A stretch of 36,457 nucleotides of DNA from an uncultured Muribaculaceae bacterium (GTDB taxonomy: Bacteria > Bacteroidota > Bacteroidia > Bacteroidales > Muribaculaceae), in contig CAJUDL010000037.1 of NCBI GenBank assembly GCA_910585285.1, positions 1 to 36,457 on the forward strand. The letters run 5' to 3'. This document shows positions 17,355 through 25,951 of the stretch, in pieces. The stretch's first letter is position 1, and each line of letters begins with the position of its first letter. Under the pieces are notes generated by a model, which saw nothing but the letters and a program-made list of their open reading frames with translations, was not told the DNA's origin and ran no database searches. The translations under genes and the position numbers were made by a program.

Positions 17355-18362
17355 TGTCTCCTCGTCGAGGCTCGGATTGAGCTTGCTCCATTCAGAAATA
17401 GGAGGCATTATACCGAGAGATATAACTTCATCGCGAAGGGCACAAAGATGCTGATAGCTCTTCTCAAGAGCTGCATTCTCTTCGGGTGTGCCATCAACCG
17501 GCTTGAAGGTGACGCCCTCCTTAGTGATGGTTGTCTCCATTGCCATCATAATGTGGCTGAACTTCTTGTCGTTTACATATACACCTGCCGGCCATCTGAA
17601 TGTCGGACCACCCATTGCTGCGGCAATCATTTCTATGGAAAGGTATGCCGGGCTTTGGAATGAAGATCTTCCGCGGAGATCTATGATATTCTTACCTCCC
17701 TGAATAACACGTGTTCTCATATCTTCCCATTCCTTTGCGGGAATTACGCCTGTTTCGATAAGTTCTTTCAGCGGTTTCCCGTCAACGATTGTTGTTGATT
17801 CAAACACTGCCATCTGTTCCCCATGACCGCCATAAGTGCGGGCGTTGGTGATCTTGTCGGGAGCGATCTTGAAGTATTTGGCAAGTTCATTGCGGAGTCG
17901 TGTGCTGTCGAGCGCGGCAAGAGTTGTGACGCAAGACGGTTTGACACCTGAATAAAGCAATGTGATCAGACCAGTGATGTCGGCAGGATTGAATATGACC
18001 ACAATGTGTTTAACATCCGGACAATATTTCCTTACGTTCTTGCCGAAGTCTTCTGCAATCTGGGCATTCCCCTTGAGCAGATCTTCGCGAGTCATTCCTG
18101 CTTTACGAGGTGCGCCACCGGACGAAACTATATATTTAGCGCCGGTGAAAGCCGTGGCAATATCATCGGTATATGTAAGATTCAAACCCTCGAATCCGCA
18201 CTGCAGCAACTCTTCAGCCACGCCTTCCAATCCCTTGGCATAGGGGTCGTAAAGACAAATGTTGGGAGTAAGATGCATCATGATTGCGGTTTGCGCCATG
18301 TTGGAGCCGATCATGCCGGCAGCACCGACAATCAGCAGTTTTTCATCTGTCAGAAATTTCAT
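17349..18362 (-). CDS. mdh: Malate dehydrogenase (lactate/malate dehydrogenase family)
   Basis: A 337-residue NAD-dependent 2-hydroxyacid dehydrogenase. Visible motifs: nucleotide-binding GAAGMIGS (13-20), substrate-binding arginines in GGAPRKAGMTREDL (Arg86 and Arg92) and Arg155, Asn125 in FNPADITGL, and the catalytic His180 in GGHGEQ. The second arginine of the mobile loop argues for malate over lactate. In Bacteroidales it would interconvert malate and oxaloacetate, in line with the fumarate/succinate branch and the methylmalonyl-CoA mutase in this window. The frame is open 14 codons upstream to a GTG, but the ATG at 18362 fits the family and an AT-rich leader precedes it. It is slightly longer than typical Mdh, so substrate assignment is good but not certain. 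Confidence 0.85.
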   Translation of the reverse strand: MKFLTDEKLLIVGAAGMIGSNMAQTAIMMHLTPNICLYDPYAKGLEGVAEELLQCGFEGLNLTYTDDIATAFTGAKYIVSSGGAPRKAGMTREDLLKGNAQIAEDFGKNVRKYCPDVKHIVVIFNPADITGLITLLYSGVKPSCVTTLAALDSTRLRNELAKYFKIAPDKITNARTYGGHGEQMAVFESTTIVDGKPLKELIETGVIPAKEWEDMRTRVIQGGKNIIDLRGRSSFQSPAYLSIEMIAAAMGGPTFRWPAGVYVNDKKFSHIMMAMETTITKEGVTFKPVDGTPEENAALEKSYQHLCALRDEVISLGIMPPISEWSKLNPSLDEETK

Positions 18363-18430
18363 ATTGATAATCTTTGTTAAGTTATTATAATTATAATGCC
18401 TCACGAGACGAAATGTTTTGAAAAATTGAT

Positions 18431-18438
18431 TAATTTTG
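18431..18438 (+). promoter_or_regulatory. Candidate -7 box of radA
   Basis: TAATTTTG followed by CATTAATT matches the -7 consensus. It lies 12 bases before the first in-frame ATG (18451) and 39 before the preferred one (18478). No good -33 is seen at 19-20 bases upstream. Confidence 0.45.
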
Positions 18439-18477
18439 CATTAATTAACAATGAAGCTGTTTAAACAACTTCAAGGT

Positions 18478-19845
18478 ATGGCAACAACGAAGACAAAATC
18501 AGTATATTTTTGCAGCAACTGTGGATATGAAAGTCCTAAATGGCTTGGAAAATGTCCCGGCTGCGGAGAATGGAATTCTTTTGTGGAGGAAAAAGTTTCC
18601 ACAAAAAAAAGGCGTGATGCCGGTAAGGGACTTGTGAAAAGCAGCAAGCCTCTGAAACTTTCCGAGATCGAAATCAAGGAAGAGATGCGTATCAAAATGC
18701 CCTCATCCGAGCTTAATCGTGTTCTTGGTGGAGGTCTTGTTGCCGGAAGTCTTACCTTGATTGGCGGTGAACCGGGAATAGGTAAATCCACTTTACTGCT
18801 GCAGAATATTCTATCGATCCGCAATCGCAGAATCCTGTATATTTCAGGAGAGGAGAGTGCATCGCAGTTGAAGCTGCGTGCTGATCGTCTTGGGAAGGTC
18901 TCGGATGACACCTTTATTCTATGTGAGACAAATCTTGACAGCATTTTTACTCAGATAGAGAATGTGGATCCGGGTCTCGTAGTTGTTGATTCCATACAGA
19001 CAATATGCTCAAATGATATAGAGTCGGCACCCGGAAGCGTTTCTCAGGTGCGTGAATGCGCGGCAGCTCTGTTGAGATACGCCAAAGAATCGGGAGTGCC
19101 GGTTATTTTGGTTGGTCATATTAATAAGGATGGCGCGATAGCAGGACCGAAAGTTTTGGAGCATATCGTTGACACGGTGCTTCAGTTTGAAGGCGACAGG
19201 CAGTATCTTTACCGGATCTTGAGGTCTATTAAAAACAGATTCGGATCCACCAACGAGATCGGCATCTATGAAATGGTGCAGAAGGGGTTGAAGGAAGTAA
19301 AGAATCCATCAGAAATGCTGTTGTCGGAAAATCGCGACGAAGAGATGAGCGGCATCGCCATCGGGGTGACAATGGAGGGAATAAGACCTTTTATGGTTGA
19401 AGTGCAGTCGCTCGTGTCTTCGGCTGCTTATGGCACTCCGCAAAGGTCTGTGACCGGATTTGACCAGAGACGTCTGAATATGTTGCTGGCAGTTCTTGAA
19501 AAGCGTGCAAAATTCAAACTGTCGCAAAAAGACGTTTTCCTAAATATAGCCGGTGGACTCAAGGTGGCGGATCCCGCACTTGATATGGCTGTGGTAGCGG
19601 CGATCATGAGTTCAAATTTCGATGTCTCGATAGATCGCAAGACCGCGTTTGCAGGAGAGGTCGGATTGTCGGGGGAAATCCGCACGGTCACGAGAATCGA
19701 ACAGCGAGTGTCGGAGGCTCAGAAATTGGGGTTCGATACAATCATAATTCCCAAAGGGAATCTAAAAGGAATCAAGGATACATTCAATATAAACATAATT
19801 GAAGTGGGAAAGGTGGAAGAAGTATTTAAAAACATATTCAGCTGA
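18478..19845 (+). CDS. radA: DNA repair protein RadA
   Basis: A 455-residue RecA-like branch-migration ATPase of recombinational repair. It has an N-terminal C4 zinc finger (CSNCGY, then CPGCGEW), Walker A GGEPGIGKST, the RadA-specific KNRFG motif, and a C-terminal Lon-protease-like domain (without protease activity in this family). The preferred start MATTKTKSVYFCSNCG matches the family N terminus; an in-frame ATG nine codons upstream (18451, MKLFKQLQG) is an alternative, made possible by the promoter box at 18431. The FtsE-like ATPase gene follows 2 bases after the stop, suggesting one transcript. Confidence 0.95.
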   Translation: MATTKTKSVYFCSNCGYESPKWLGKCPGCGEWNSFVEEKVSTKKRRDAGKGLVKSSKPLKLSEIEIKEEMRIKMPSSELNRVLGGGLVAGSLTLIGGEPGIGKSTLLLQNILSIRNRRILYISGEESASQLKLRADRLGKVSDDTFILCETNLDSIFTQIENVDPGLVVVDSIQTICSNDIESAPGSVSQVRECAAALLRYAKESGVPVILVGHINKDGAIAGPKVLEHIVDTVLQFEGDRQYLYRILRSIKNRFGSTNEIGIYEMVQKGLKEVKNPSEMLLSENRDEEMSGIAIGVTMEGIRPFMVEVQSLVSSAAYGTPQRSVTGFDQRRLNMLLAVLEKRAKFKLSQKDVFLNIAGGLKVADPALDMAVVAAIMSSNFDVSIDRKTAFAGEVGLSGEIRTVTRIEQRVSEAQKLGFDTIIIPKGNLKGIKDTFNINIIEVGKVEEVFKNIFS

Positions 19846-19847
19846 AA

Positions 19848-20513
19848 ATGGGAATAATAATAGACTATGAAAAAGTAGAGATAGAGAGGGCGGATCGTCT
19901 TGTGATGAAAGACGTCACATTCTCTGTCGAAGAGGGTGAGTTCTGTTATCTTGTCGGAAGAGTTGGAAGCGGCAAGAGCTCATTGCTCAAAACAATGTAT
20001 GCCGATGTTGAAATCAGTCACGGAAAGAAGGCTGAAGTGTTGGGATACGATCTGCTTAATCTTAAAAGGAGCCAGATCCCATATCTGCGTCGCCATGTCG
20101 GCATTGTGTTTCAGGATTTCCAGCTGCTTCAGGATCGGTCGGCAAAAGCAAATCTGAGATTTGTGCTTGAGGCTACCGGATGGAAATCTAAGTCTGATAT
20201 TGAAGACAGGATAGAGGAGGTTTTGAAAGCGGTAGGAATGGAAAACAAAAGCTACAAGATGCCTCATGAACTTAGTGGAGGAGAGCAGCAGCGTATCGTT
20301 ATTGCGCGGGCTCTCTTGAATAAGCCGAAACTTATTCTCGCCGATGAACCGACAGGTAATCTCGACCCACAGACCGGCTATCAGATTGTAAGCCTTCTGC
20401 ATAAACTCGCTGATGAGGGGAGAACAATCCTTATGGCAACCCACAACATGCAGATGGTTGAGGATTTTCCCGCCCGAGTGTTGCGTTGCAACGACAAGGA
20501 ATTGATAGGTTAA
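19848..20513 (+). CDS. FtsE-like ABC transporter ATP-binding protein
   Basis: A 221-residue ABC ATPase resembling FtsE, the cytoplasmic partner of FtsX that controls peptidoglycan hydrolysis at division. Motifs: Walker A GRVGSGKSS (37-45), Q-loop Gln89, signature LSGGEQQ (142-148), Walker B LILADEPTGNLD (from 162) and the switch His in ATHN. No ftsX or other permease lies next to it, so FtsE versus another MacB/LolD-type ATPase is decided by overall similarity only. It is coupled to radA by a 2-base gap. Confidence 0.82.
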   Translation: MGIIIDYEKVEIERADRLVMKDVTFSVEEGEFCYLVGRVGSGKSSLLKTMYADVEISHGKKAEVLGYDLLNLKRSQIPYLRRHVGIVFQDFQLLQDRSAKANLRFVLEATGWKSKSDIEDRIEEVLKAVGMENKSYKMPHELSGGEQQRIVIARALLNKPKLILADEPTGNLDPQTGYQIVSLLHKLADEGRTILMATHNMQMVEDFPARVLRCNDKELIG

Positions 20514-20611
20514 AGGCATGATGTTGTGTAAACAACACAAGTTTCATAACGTAAAAAATCACTTTTGAAGAAAAAAATCGGATAAAGTTTTAAATTAGTG
20601 AAAATATTATT

Positions 20612-20619
20612 TAACTTTG
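20612..20619 (+). promoter_or_regulatory. Candidate -7 box upstream of mutAB
   Basis: TAACTTTG followed by CATAC is an exact match to TAnnTTTG. Only a TTTT is found 20 bases upstream as a possible -33. It lies 478 bases before mutA, with the MITE-like element starting 7 bases after the box, that is at about the predicted transcription start. Confidence 0.5.
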
Positions 20620-20626
20620 CATACTT

Positions 20627-20811
20627 AGAAACTGTTTATATTTATTCCGAAAATATTATTATATGAATTCTTTCGGGTATTTTGAGATTCTTTTTGGCTG
20701 CTTCCGCCAAGTTTCGGCAGTCGAAACCGACAGGTTTCTCCTTTCTCAACTCGCGGAATCACCTCAAAAATAACTCTCAAACTTCCTCGAAAATAAATTT
20801 AAACAGTTTCT
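20627..20811. mobile_element. MITE-like element with terminal inverted repeats
   Basis: The ends are inverted copies: AGAAACTGTTTATATTTATT at the left, and the complement of the right end reads AGAAACTGTTTAAATTTATT. Inside, a TATTTTTGAG/ATTC-type segment also recurs inverted near each end, so the 185-base unit can form a long imperfect hairpin. It contains no transposase; mobilisation in trans is inferred. No clear target duplication was found in the flanks. Confidence 0.65.
20663..20773 (+). CDS. Putative 36-residue peptide inside the MITE-like element
   Basis: An ATG at 20663 opens a 36-codon frame ending TAA at 20773, entirely within the inverted-repeat element. The predicted peptide begins MNSFGYFEILFGCF and ends LAESPQK. 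A -7 box lies about 44 bases upstream. There is no recognisable domain, and whether it is translated is unknown. It may simply be an open frame carried by a repeat that occurs many times in related genomes. Confidence 0.25.
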   Translation: MNSFGYFEILFGCFRQVSAVETDRFLLSQLAESPQK

Positions 20812-20881
20812 GATGCATGTGTAAGATAAAAGGGAAATTCCCTCAATGTTTTACTACACCATGAACAACACTGGTTATTAA

Positions 20882-21050
20882 TTCAACTTTCGCAAGCGGA
20901 AAGTTGAAGTTTAAAAGTTTAATCGCGCATTGCGCAGTTTATGAGTTTATTTGTTTGATGCGAATAAATAAAATTTCAGTCATATTCGCATCGGATAAAC
21001 TCTTAAACTTATAAACTCTTAAACTTTAAGTTGAAGCTTGCGAAACTTAA
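20882..21050 (+). repeat. Long R1 palindromic repeat, copy upstream of mutA
   Basis: A second full-length R1, starting TTCAACTTTCGCAAGC and ending GCTTGCGAAACTTAA. Beyond the shared end hairpin and the long terminal inversion, this copy shows a perfect internal inverted pair GATGCGAATA / TATTCGCATC and a small GCGC-ATT-GCGC hairpin. Its right end lies 47 bases before the mutA ATG. Confidence 0.88.
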
Positions 21051-21097
21051 ATAATTAATATTGAACCAATCTATATCATAAACAAAAGCTATTTACA

Positions 21098-22954
21098 ATG
21101 GCAGAAAAAAAAGAAACTCTTTTCGACGCGTTCTCACCCGTCTCCACTGAAGAGTGGAAGGCTAAGATTACCGCCGACTTGAAGGGTGCGGATTTCGACA
21201 AGAAACTTGTCTGGCGCACTAATGAAGGCTTCAATGTTCAGCCTTTCTACAGAAAGGAAGATCTTGAAGGACTTCCCACAATCGGTTCGCTTCCGGGCGA
21301 ATTCCCATATGTGAGAGGTACTCGCGACAACAATGACTGGCTTATCCGTCAGGAGGTGCAGGGAGCTACAGATGAGGAGCTCAACGCGCATGCCCGTCAT
21401 ATCCTTGACAAAGGCGCAGAGTCTCTCGGCTTCACTTTCCATCACGGAAAAGGTGATGCTGATCTTAATGTGATTCTAAAAGACATTGATCTTAAGAAGG
21501 TAGAAATCAACATTACATGTTGTCCCGGAAAAGCTGTGGCGGTAGCAGAGCAGCTTGTTAAAATCATCAAAGCAGCCGGTGCCGAAAATGAATTCCGCGG
21601 ATCAATCGACTACAATCCGTTCCGTCGTCTCCTCAAACATGGTCTTCCTTTCCCGAAAGATGCCGCCAAAGAGGGTAAAGCTCTCTACGAGGCTGTAAAA
21701 GACGTGAAGGGACTTCGTTGCTTCGCTGTTGACAGCTTTATGTTCAACAACGCAGGTGCTTTCATCACGCAGGAACTTGGTTATGCTCTTGCATGGGGGG
21801 CTGAATGGCTCACCATGATGACAGAAGAGGGTCTCACAGCTGATGAGGTTGCAAACCGAGTTAAATTCAACATGGGCATTTCCTCCAACTATTTCATGGA
21901 GCTTGCAAAATTCCGCGCAGGTCGCATGCTCTGGGCTGAGATCGTGAAAGCATATAATGCAGCTGAGGAGAATTGCAAGATGTTTGTTCACGCCGTGACA
22001 AGCAAATTCAATCAGACTCTCTATGATTCACACGTGAATCTTCTCCGCTCGATGACGGAGACCATGAGTGCTGCTCTTGCAGGCGTAGACTCTCTTGAAA
22101 CACTTCCGTTCGATCTTTGCTACAAGACTCCGGATGAGTTCAGCGAGAGAATTGCCCGCAACCAGCAGGTTCTTCTTCGTGAGGAGTCTCATCTTAATAA
22201 GGTCGTTGACCCCGCAGGCGGTTCATACTATATCGAAACCCTCACAGCTTCTATTGCTGAGCAGGCATGGAAGGTTTTCAACGAAGTTGAAGACAATGGT
22301 GGTTTTGCAGCTATGCTTGCAAAGGGTGAGATTCAGGCAAAGGTTAATGAGTCAGGCGTTAAGCGTCATCTTGATGTTGCACGTCGCAAAGAGAATCTCC
22401 TTGGCACAAACCAGTATCCTAACTTCACAGAGAAAGCTCTTGACAAGGTAAGCGAAGGTGGATGCTGCAAATGTGGCTGCCATGCAGGTGAGGCTCAGGA
22501 CGGTGCCGTTGAGTGGCTCAACTTCGACCGTGCTGCAAGCCAGTTCGAGCAGCTTCGTCTCGACACAGAGCGCGCTTCACATCGTCCGAAAGTGTTTATG
22601 CTCACTATCGGTAACCTTGCAATGCGTCTTGCGCGCGCTCAGTTCTCATCCAACTTCTTCGGATGCGCAGGTTATGAGATCATAGACAATATCGGTTTCA
22701 ACACTGTTAAAGAGGGTGTGGATGCAGCTATGGAGAAAGGTGCTGACATTGTGGTTCTTTGTTCAAGCGACGATGAATACGCAGAGTTCGCTCCCGAGGC
22801 ATTTAAAGAGCTTGCCGGCAGAGCAATGTTTGTTGTGGCTGGTGCTCCTGCATGCATGGACGACCTCAAGGCACAGGGTATCGAGAATTTCATCCACGTG
22901 AGAGTAAATGTGCTCGACACGCTTATCGGATTTAACGCTAAACTCCTCAAATGA
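21098..22954 (+). CDS. mutA: Methylmalonyl-CoA mutase small (beta) subunit
   Basis: A 618-residue subunit of the adenosylcobalamin-dependent heterodimer that interconverts succinyl-CoA and (R)-methylmalonyl-CoA in propionate formation. The N-terminal TIM-barrel half resembles MutB, and the C-terminal B12-type Rossmann half (from about 500) lacks the DxHxxG cobalamin motif, as expected for the non-catalytic subunit. Between the halves is a cysteine-rich stretch, GGCCKCGCHAG, with Cys456, 457, 459, 461 and His462, resembling a metal or Fe-S site; its function is unknown. mutB overlaps the stop codon by 4 bases (ATGA), so translation is probably coupled. Codon choice suggests high expression. 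Confidence 0.96.
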   Translation: MAEKKETLFDAFSPVSTEEWKAKITADLKGADFDKKLVWRTNEGFNVQPFYRKEDLEGLPTIGSLPGEFPYVRGTRDNNDWLIRQEVQGATDEELNAHARHILDKGAESLGFTFHHGKGDADLNVILKDIDLKKVEINITCCPGKAVAVAEQLVKIIKAAGAENEFRGSIDYNPFRRLLKHGLPFPKDAAKEGKALYEAVKDVKGLRCFAVDSFMFNNAGAFITQELGYALAWGAEWLTMMTEEGLTADEVANRVKFNMGISSNYFMELAKFRAGRMLWAEIVKAYNAAEENCKMFVHAVTSKFNQTLYDSHVNLLRSMTETMSAALAGVDSLETLPFDLCYKTPDEFSERIARNQQVLLREESHLNKVVDPAGGSYYIETLTASIAEQAWKVFNEVEDNGGFAAMLAKGEIQAKVNESGVKRHLDVARRKENLLGTNQYPNFTEKALDKVSEGGCCKCGCHAGEAQDGAVEWLNFDRAASQFEQLRLDTERASHRPKVFMLTIGNLAMRLARAQFSSNFFGCAGYEIIDNIGFNTVKEGVDAAMEKGADIVVLCSSDDEYAEFAPEAFKELAGRAMFVVAGAPACMDDLKAQGIENFIHVRVNVLDTLIGFNAKLLK

Positions 22955-25098
22955 TCATGAGACCGAATTTTAAAGAAATAGATATTACAAAAACCTTTGC
23001 CGGAAAAGGTCAGAAACCTGCTGCCGGTGAAGAATGGATGACAGCGGAGCTCATACCTGTGAAGCCCGTGTACACAAAAGAGGATCTTGAGGGAATGGAG
23101 CATCTCGATTTCGTATCGGGTATTCCGCCTTTCCTGCGTGGTCCGTACAGCGCGATGTATCCGTTGCGTCCCTGGACCATCCGTCAGTATGCCGGATTCT
23201 CTACCGCTGCTGAATCCAATGCGTTCTATCGCCGTAACCTCGCTTCCGGTCAGAAAGGTCTTTCAGTGGCATTCGACCTTCCTACACACCGTGGTTACGA
23301 TGCAGATCATGAGCGCGTAGTCGGTGATGTTGGTAAGGCAGGTGTGTCAATCTGCTCTATCGAGGATATGAAAGTCCTTTTCGATGGTATTCCATTGAAC
23401 AAGATGTCTGTGTCAATGACAATGAACGGTGCCGTTCTTCCGGTTCTCGCTTTCTATATCAACGCAGGTCTTGAGCAGGGTGCCAAACTTGAAGAGATGG
23501 CTGGAACAATCCAGAACGATATCCTCAAGGAATTCATGGTGCGTAACACTTATATTTACCCACCGGCATTCTCAATGAAGATTATCGCAGACATCTTCGA
23601 GTACACTTCGCAGAACATGCCTAAGTTCAACTCGATCTCTATCTCCGGCTATCATATGCAGGAGGCTGGTGCAACAGCGGATATCGAGCTCGCATACACA
23701 CTTGCCGATGGTCTTGAGTATCTCCGTGCCGGTGTGAATGCAGGTATGGATATTGATGCTTTCGCTCCCCGTCTGTCATTCTTCTGGGGTATTTCAATGA
23801 ACTACTTCATGGAGATTGCCAAGATGCGTGCAGCACGTATGCTTTGGGCTAAGATCGTTAAGCAGTTCAATCCGAAGAACCCGAAATCACTCGCTCTTCG
23901 CACACACTGCCAGACTTCAGGATGGTCGCTCACCGAGCAGGATCCTTTCAACAACGTTGGTCGTACTTGTGTTGAGGCTATGGGTGCCGTTCTCGGTCAC
24001 ACTCAGTCGCTCCACACCAACGCTCTTGATGAGGCTATCGCACTTCCGACAGACTTCTCCGCTCGTATCGCACGTAACACTCAGATCTATATTCAGGATG
24101 AGACTTATGTCACCAAGCAAGTTGACCCATGGGGCGGTAGCTACTATGTTGAGTCTCTTACCAACGAGATTGCGCACCGTGCGTGGGAACACATCCAGGA
24201 GATTGAGAAACTTGGCGGTATGGCAAAGGCCATTGAAACCGGTCTTCCCAAACTCAAAATTGAGGAAGCTGCAGCTCGCACACAGGCTCATATCGACAAA
24301 GGAACTCAGACAATCGTCGGTATCAATAAATTCCGTCTTGATCATGAGGATCCTATCGATATCCTTGAGGTTGATAACACTGAGGTTCGCAAAGAGCAGT
24401 GTGCACGTCTTGAGGAGCTGAAGAAGAATCGTGACGAGGCTGCTGTTCAGGAGGCTCTCGCCAAGATCACAGAGGCAGTGAAAGATCCTTCGAAGGGTAA
24501 CCTTCTTGATCTCGCTGTCAAGGCAGCCGGTCTTCGCGCATCACTCGGTGAGATTTCAGATGCATGCGAGGCAGTTGTTGGACGTTACAAAGCAGTAATC
24601 AAAACTATTTCAGGCGTGTATTCAAACGAAGAGAAGGGCGATCCCGAATTTGAGGAGGCTCGCAAGGCTGTTGCCGATTTCGCTGCCCGCGAAGGTCGCC
24701 AGCCGCGTATCATGATTGCCAAGATGGGTCAGGATGGTCACGACCGTGGTGCTAAGGTAGTAGCAACCGGTTATGCAGACTGCGGATTTGATGTGGATAT
24801 GGGACCGTTGTTCCAGACTCCTGCCGAGGCTGCCCGTCAGGCTGTTGAAAACGACGTTCATATTCTCGGTGTTTCTTCACTTGCAGCCGGTCACAAGACA
24901 TTGGTTCCGCAGGTTATCGAAGAGCTCAAGAAACTCGGACGAGAGGATATTATGGTAACTGCAGGCGGTGTGATTCCTGCTCAGGACTATGACTTCCTTT
25001 ACAAAGCCGGTGTTGCCGCTATCTTTGGACCGGGCACACGCATCCCGAAGAGCGCCATAGAAATGATCCGTCTTCTCAACGAAGACCGTGCCGAATAA
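22951..25098 (+). CDS. mutB: Methylmalonyl-CoA mutase large (alpha) subunit
   Basis: The 715-residue catalytic subunit. The TIM barrel (about 40-560) contains the highly conserved RTHCQTSGWSLTEQDPFNN and VDPWGGSYYVE segments, and the C-terminal cobalamin-binding domain has DGHDRG, with His597 the predicted lower axial cobalt ligand. With MutA it forms the mutase of the succinate-to-propionate route, typical of propionate-producing Bacteroidales. The start codon overlaps the mutA stop (ATGA); a second ATG two codons later is equally possible. No meaB-type chaperone or epimerase gene is adjacent. A terminator-like hairpin follows 21 bases after the stop. Confidence 0.98.
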   Translation: MIMRPNFKEIDITKTFAGKGQKPAAGEEWMTAELIPVKPVYTKEDLEGMEHLDFVSGIPPFLRGPYSAMYPLRPWTIRQYAGFSTAAESNAFYRRNLASGQKGLSVAFDLPTHRGYDADHERVVGDVGKAGVSICSIEDMKVLFDGIPLNKMSVSMTMNGAVLPVLAFYINAGLEQGAKLEEMAGTIQNDILKEFMVRNTYIYPPAFSMKIIADIFEYTSQNMPKFNSISISGYHMQEAGATADIELAYTLADGLEYLRAGVNAGMDIDAFAPRLSFFWGISMNYFMEIAKMRAARMLWAKIVKQFNPKNPKSLALRTHCQTSGWSLTEQDPFNNVGRTCVEAMGAVLGHTQSLHTNALDEAIALPTDFSARIARNTQIYIQDETYVTKQVDPWGGSYYVESLTNEIAHRAWEHIQEIEKLGGMAKAIETGLPKLKIEEAAARTQAHIDKGTQTIVGINKFRLDHEDPIDILEVDNTEVRKEQCARLEELKKNRDEAAVQEALAKITEAVKDPSKGNLLDLAVKAAGLRASLGEISDACEAVVGRYKAVIKTISGVYSNEEKGDPEFEEARKAVADFAAREGRQPRIMIAKMGQDGHDRGAKVVATGYADCGFDVDMGPLFQTPAEAARQAVENDVHILGVSSLAAGHKTLVPQVIEELKKLGREDIMVTAGGVIPAQDYDFLYKAGVAAIFGPGTRIPKSAIEMIRLLNEDRAE

Positions 25099-25119
25099 GT
25101 CATAAACTTATCTACATAA

Positions 25120-25150
25120 GGGAGCGACGGCCGGATGGTCGCCGCTCCCT
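25120..25150 (+). terminator. Probable terminator after mutAB
   Basis: A GC-rich hairpin: GGGAGCGAC at the left pairs with GTCGC and CTCCC at the right, with a 2-base bulge. It is followed by TCTATTAAAAA, a poor T-tract, so termination may be partial. It lies between mutB and the Yip1-like gene. Confidence 0.6.
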
Positions 25151-25195
25151 CTATTAAAAATATAATGGGGAATATAGTGGGAAGATAATTATACT

Positions 25196-25951
25196 ATGAA
25201 CGATAATCTGTATTCAATAGAAGAGGAAGATAATAGATCAGAATATGATATCGAAGACAAAAATGTCTCCGACACTACTGACGAATATGTGCTTGAAGAT
25301 GAAAATAATGATTCTGAATCCTGTGAATATGTAATTGAAGATGAAATAGAGAGTATTGAGGAAAATGATGCAGAGGCGTGGAGCGGTAAGACTAATGAAG
25401 CAAAACCATCTCCATTCGGATTGATATTCAAGATTCTTGCCAATCCGGTTCATGGATGGAAAAACCTCAAACGTTGCAAGTATTCTGTTGATTCGGTTGC
25501 CTCGTCAACCCTGTATCCGTTATTGGCTGTTGCTGCAGTATCGGAATACACCGCACTTTTTTATGATGTTGATGCCTCGATCACATCATTGTTTATTCCG
25601 GCAATAATAACTTTCATCACTTTTTTCTTTGGATATTTCTCGGTGTTGCTGTTAAGCGATTTCCTGTTGCCAAAAGAAGCAAGGAAGACGATGCATACTT
25701 ATTTTGGCAAAGAATATGTTATGATTAATGTTTCGACTCTTACATTGTTTTACATAATATATCGATTGTTTCCGTTGGCAGCTCCTATCGTGGCTTTTTT
25801 ACCGTTATGGACAATATATATAGCCTGTAAAGGCGTTAAACTATTTAGACTTCCGGCTGAAAAGGAGACTCGCACATGCGGAATGATGTCTTTCCTGATA
25901 ATCGGATGTCCTCTTTTCTGGAACTGGCTCTTTAATGAAATTATGATATAA
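25196..25951 (+). CDS. Yip1-like multi-pass membrane protein with acidic N-terminal repeats
   Basis: A 251-residue protein. Residues 1-60 are strongly acidic and presumably cytosolic, and contain four copies of a Y-x-[IL]-E-[DE] motif: Tyr6, Tyr17, Tyr31 and Tyr45, the last three exactly 14 residues apart. About five membrane helices follow from residue 100 onward, in an arrangement like the Yip1/DUF1282 family. No enzymatic function is suggested. Its TAA stop overlaps the smpB ATG by one base (TAATG), so it is likely cotranslated with smpB. Similarity to Yip1 is by general pattern, so the family call is moderate. Confidence 0.7.
   Translation: MNDNLYSIEEEDNRSEYDIEDKNVSDTTDEYVLEDENNDSESCEYVIEDEIESIEENDAEAWSGKTNEAKPSPFGLIFKILANPVHGWKNLKRCKYSVDSVASSTLYPLLAVAAVSEYTALFYDVDASITSLFIPAIITFITFFFGYFSVLLLSDFLLPKEARKTMHTYFGKEYVMINVSTLTLFYIIYRLFPLAAPIVAFLPLWTIYIACKGVKLFRLPAEKETRTCGMMSFLIIGCPLFWNWLFNEIMI

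Larger units (their letters stand above)
20514..21097. other. 584-base spacer with two repeat elements, no conventional gene
   Basis: In order: a short inverted repeat after the ftsE-like stop (TGTTGT-GTAA-ACAACA, a weak terminator at best), a good -7 box TAACTTTG at 20612-20619 with only a TTTT 20 bases upstream, the 185-base MITE-like element (20627-20811) carrying a 36-codon ORF, about 70 bases of unremarkable sequence, the long R1 repeat (20882-21050), and a 47-base AT-rich run to the mutA ATG. I looked for a cobalamin riboswitch because mutAB encodes a B12 enzyme and saw none. Confidence 0.7.

Noticed and set aside
18363..18404. GTG start adding 14 residues to malate dehydrogenase
   Set aside because: The added residues are Asn/Tyr-rich translation of AT-rich leader sequence and not family-like.
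20514..21097. Cobalamin riboswitch upstream of the B12-dependent mutase genes
   Set aside because: No B12-box-like conserved segment was seen; the spacer is accounted for by the MITE-like element and R1.
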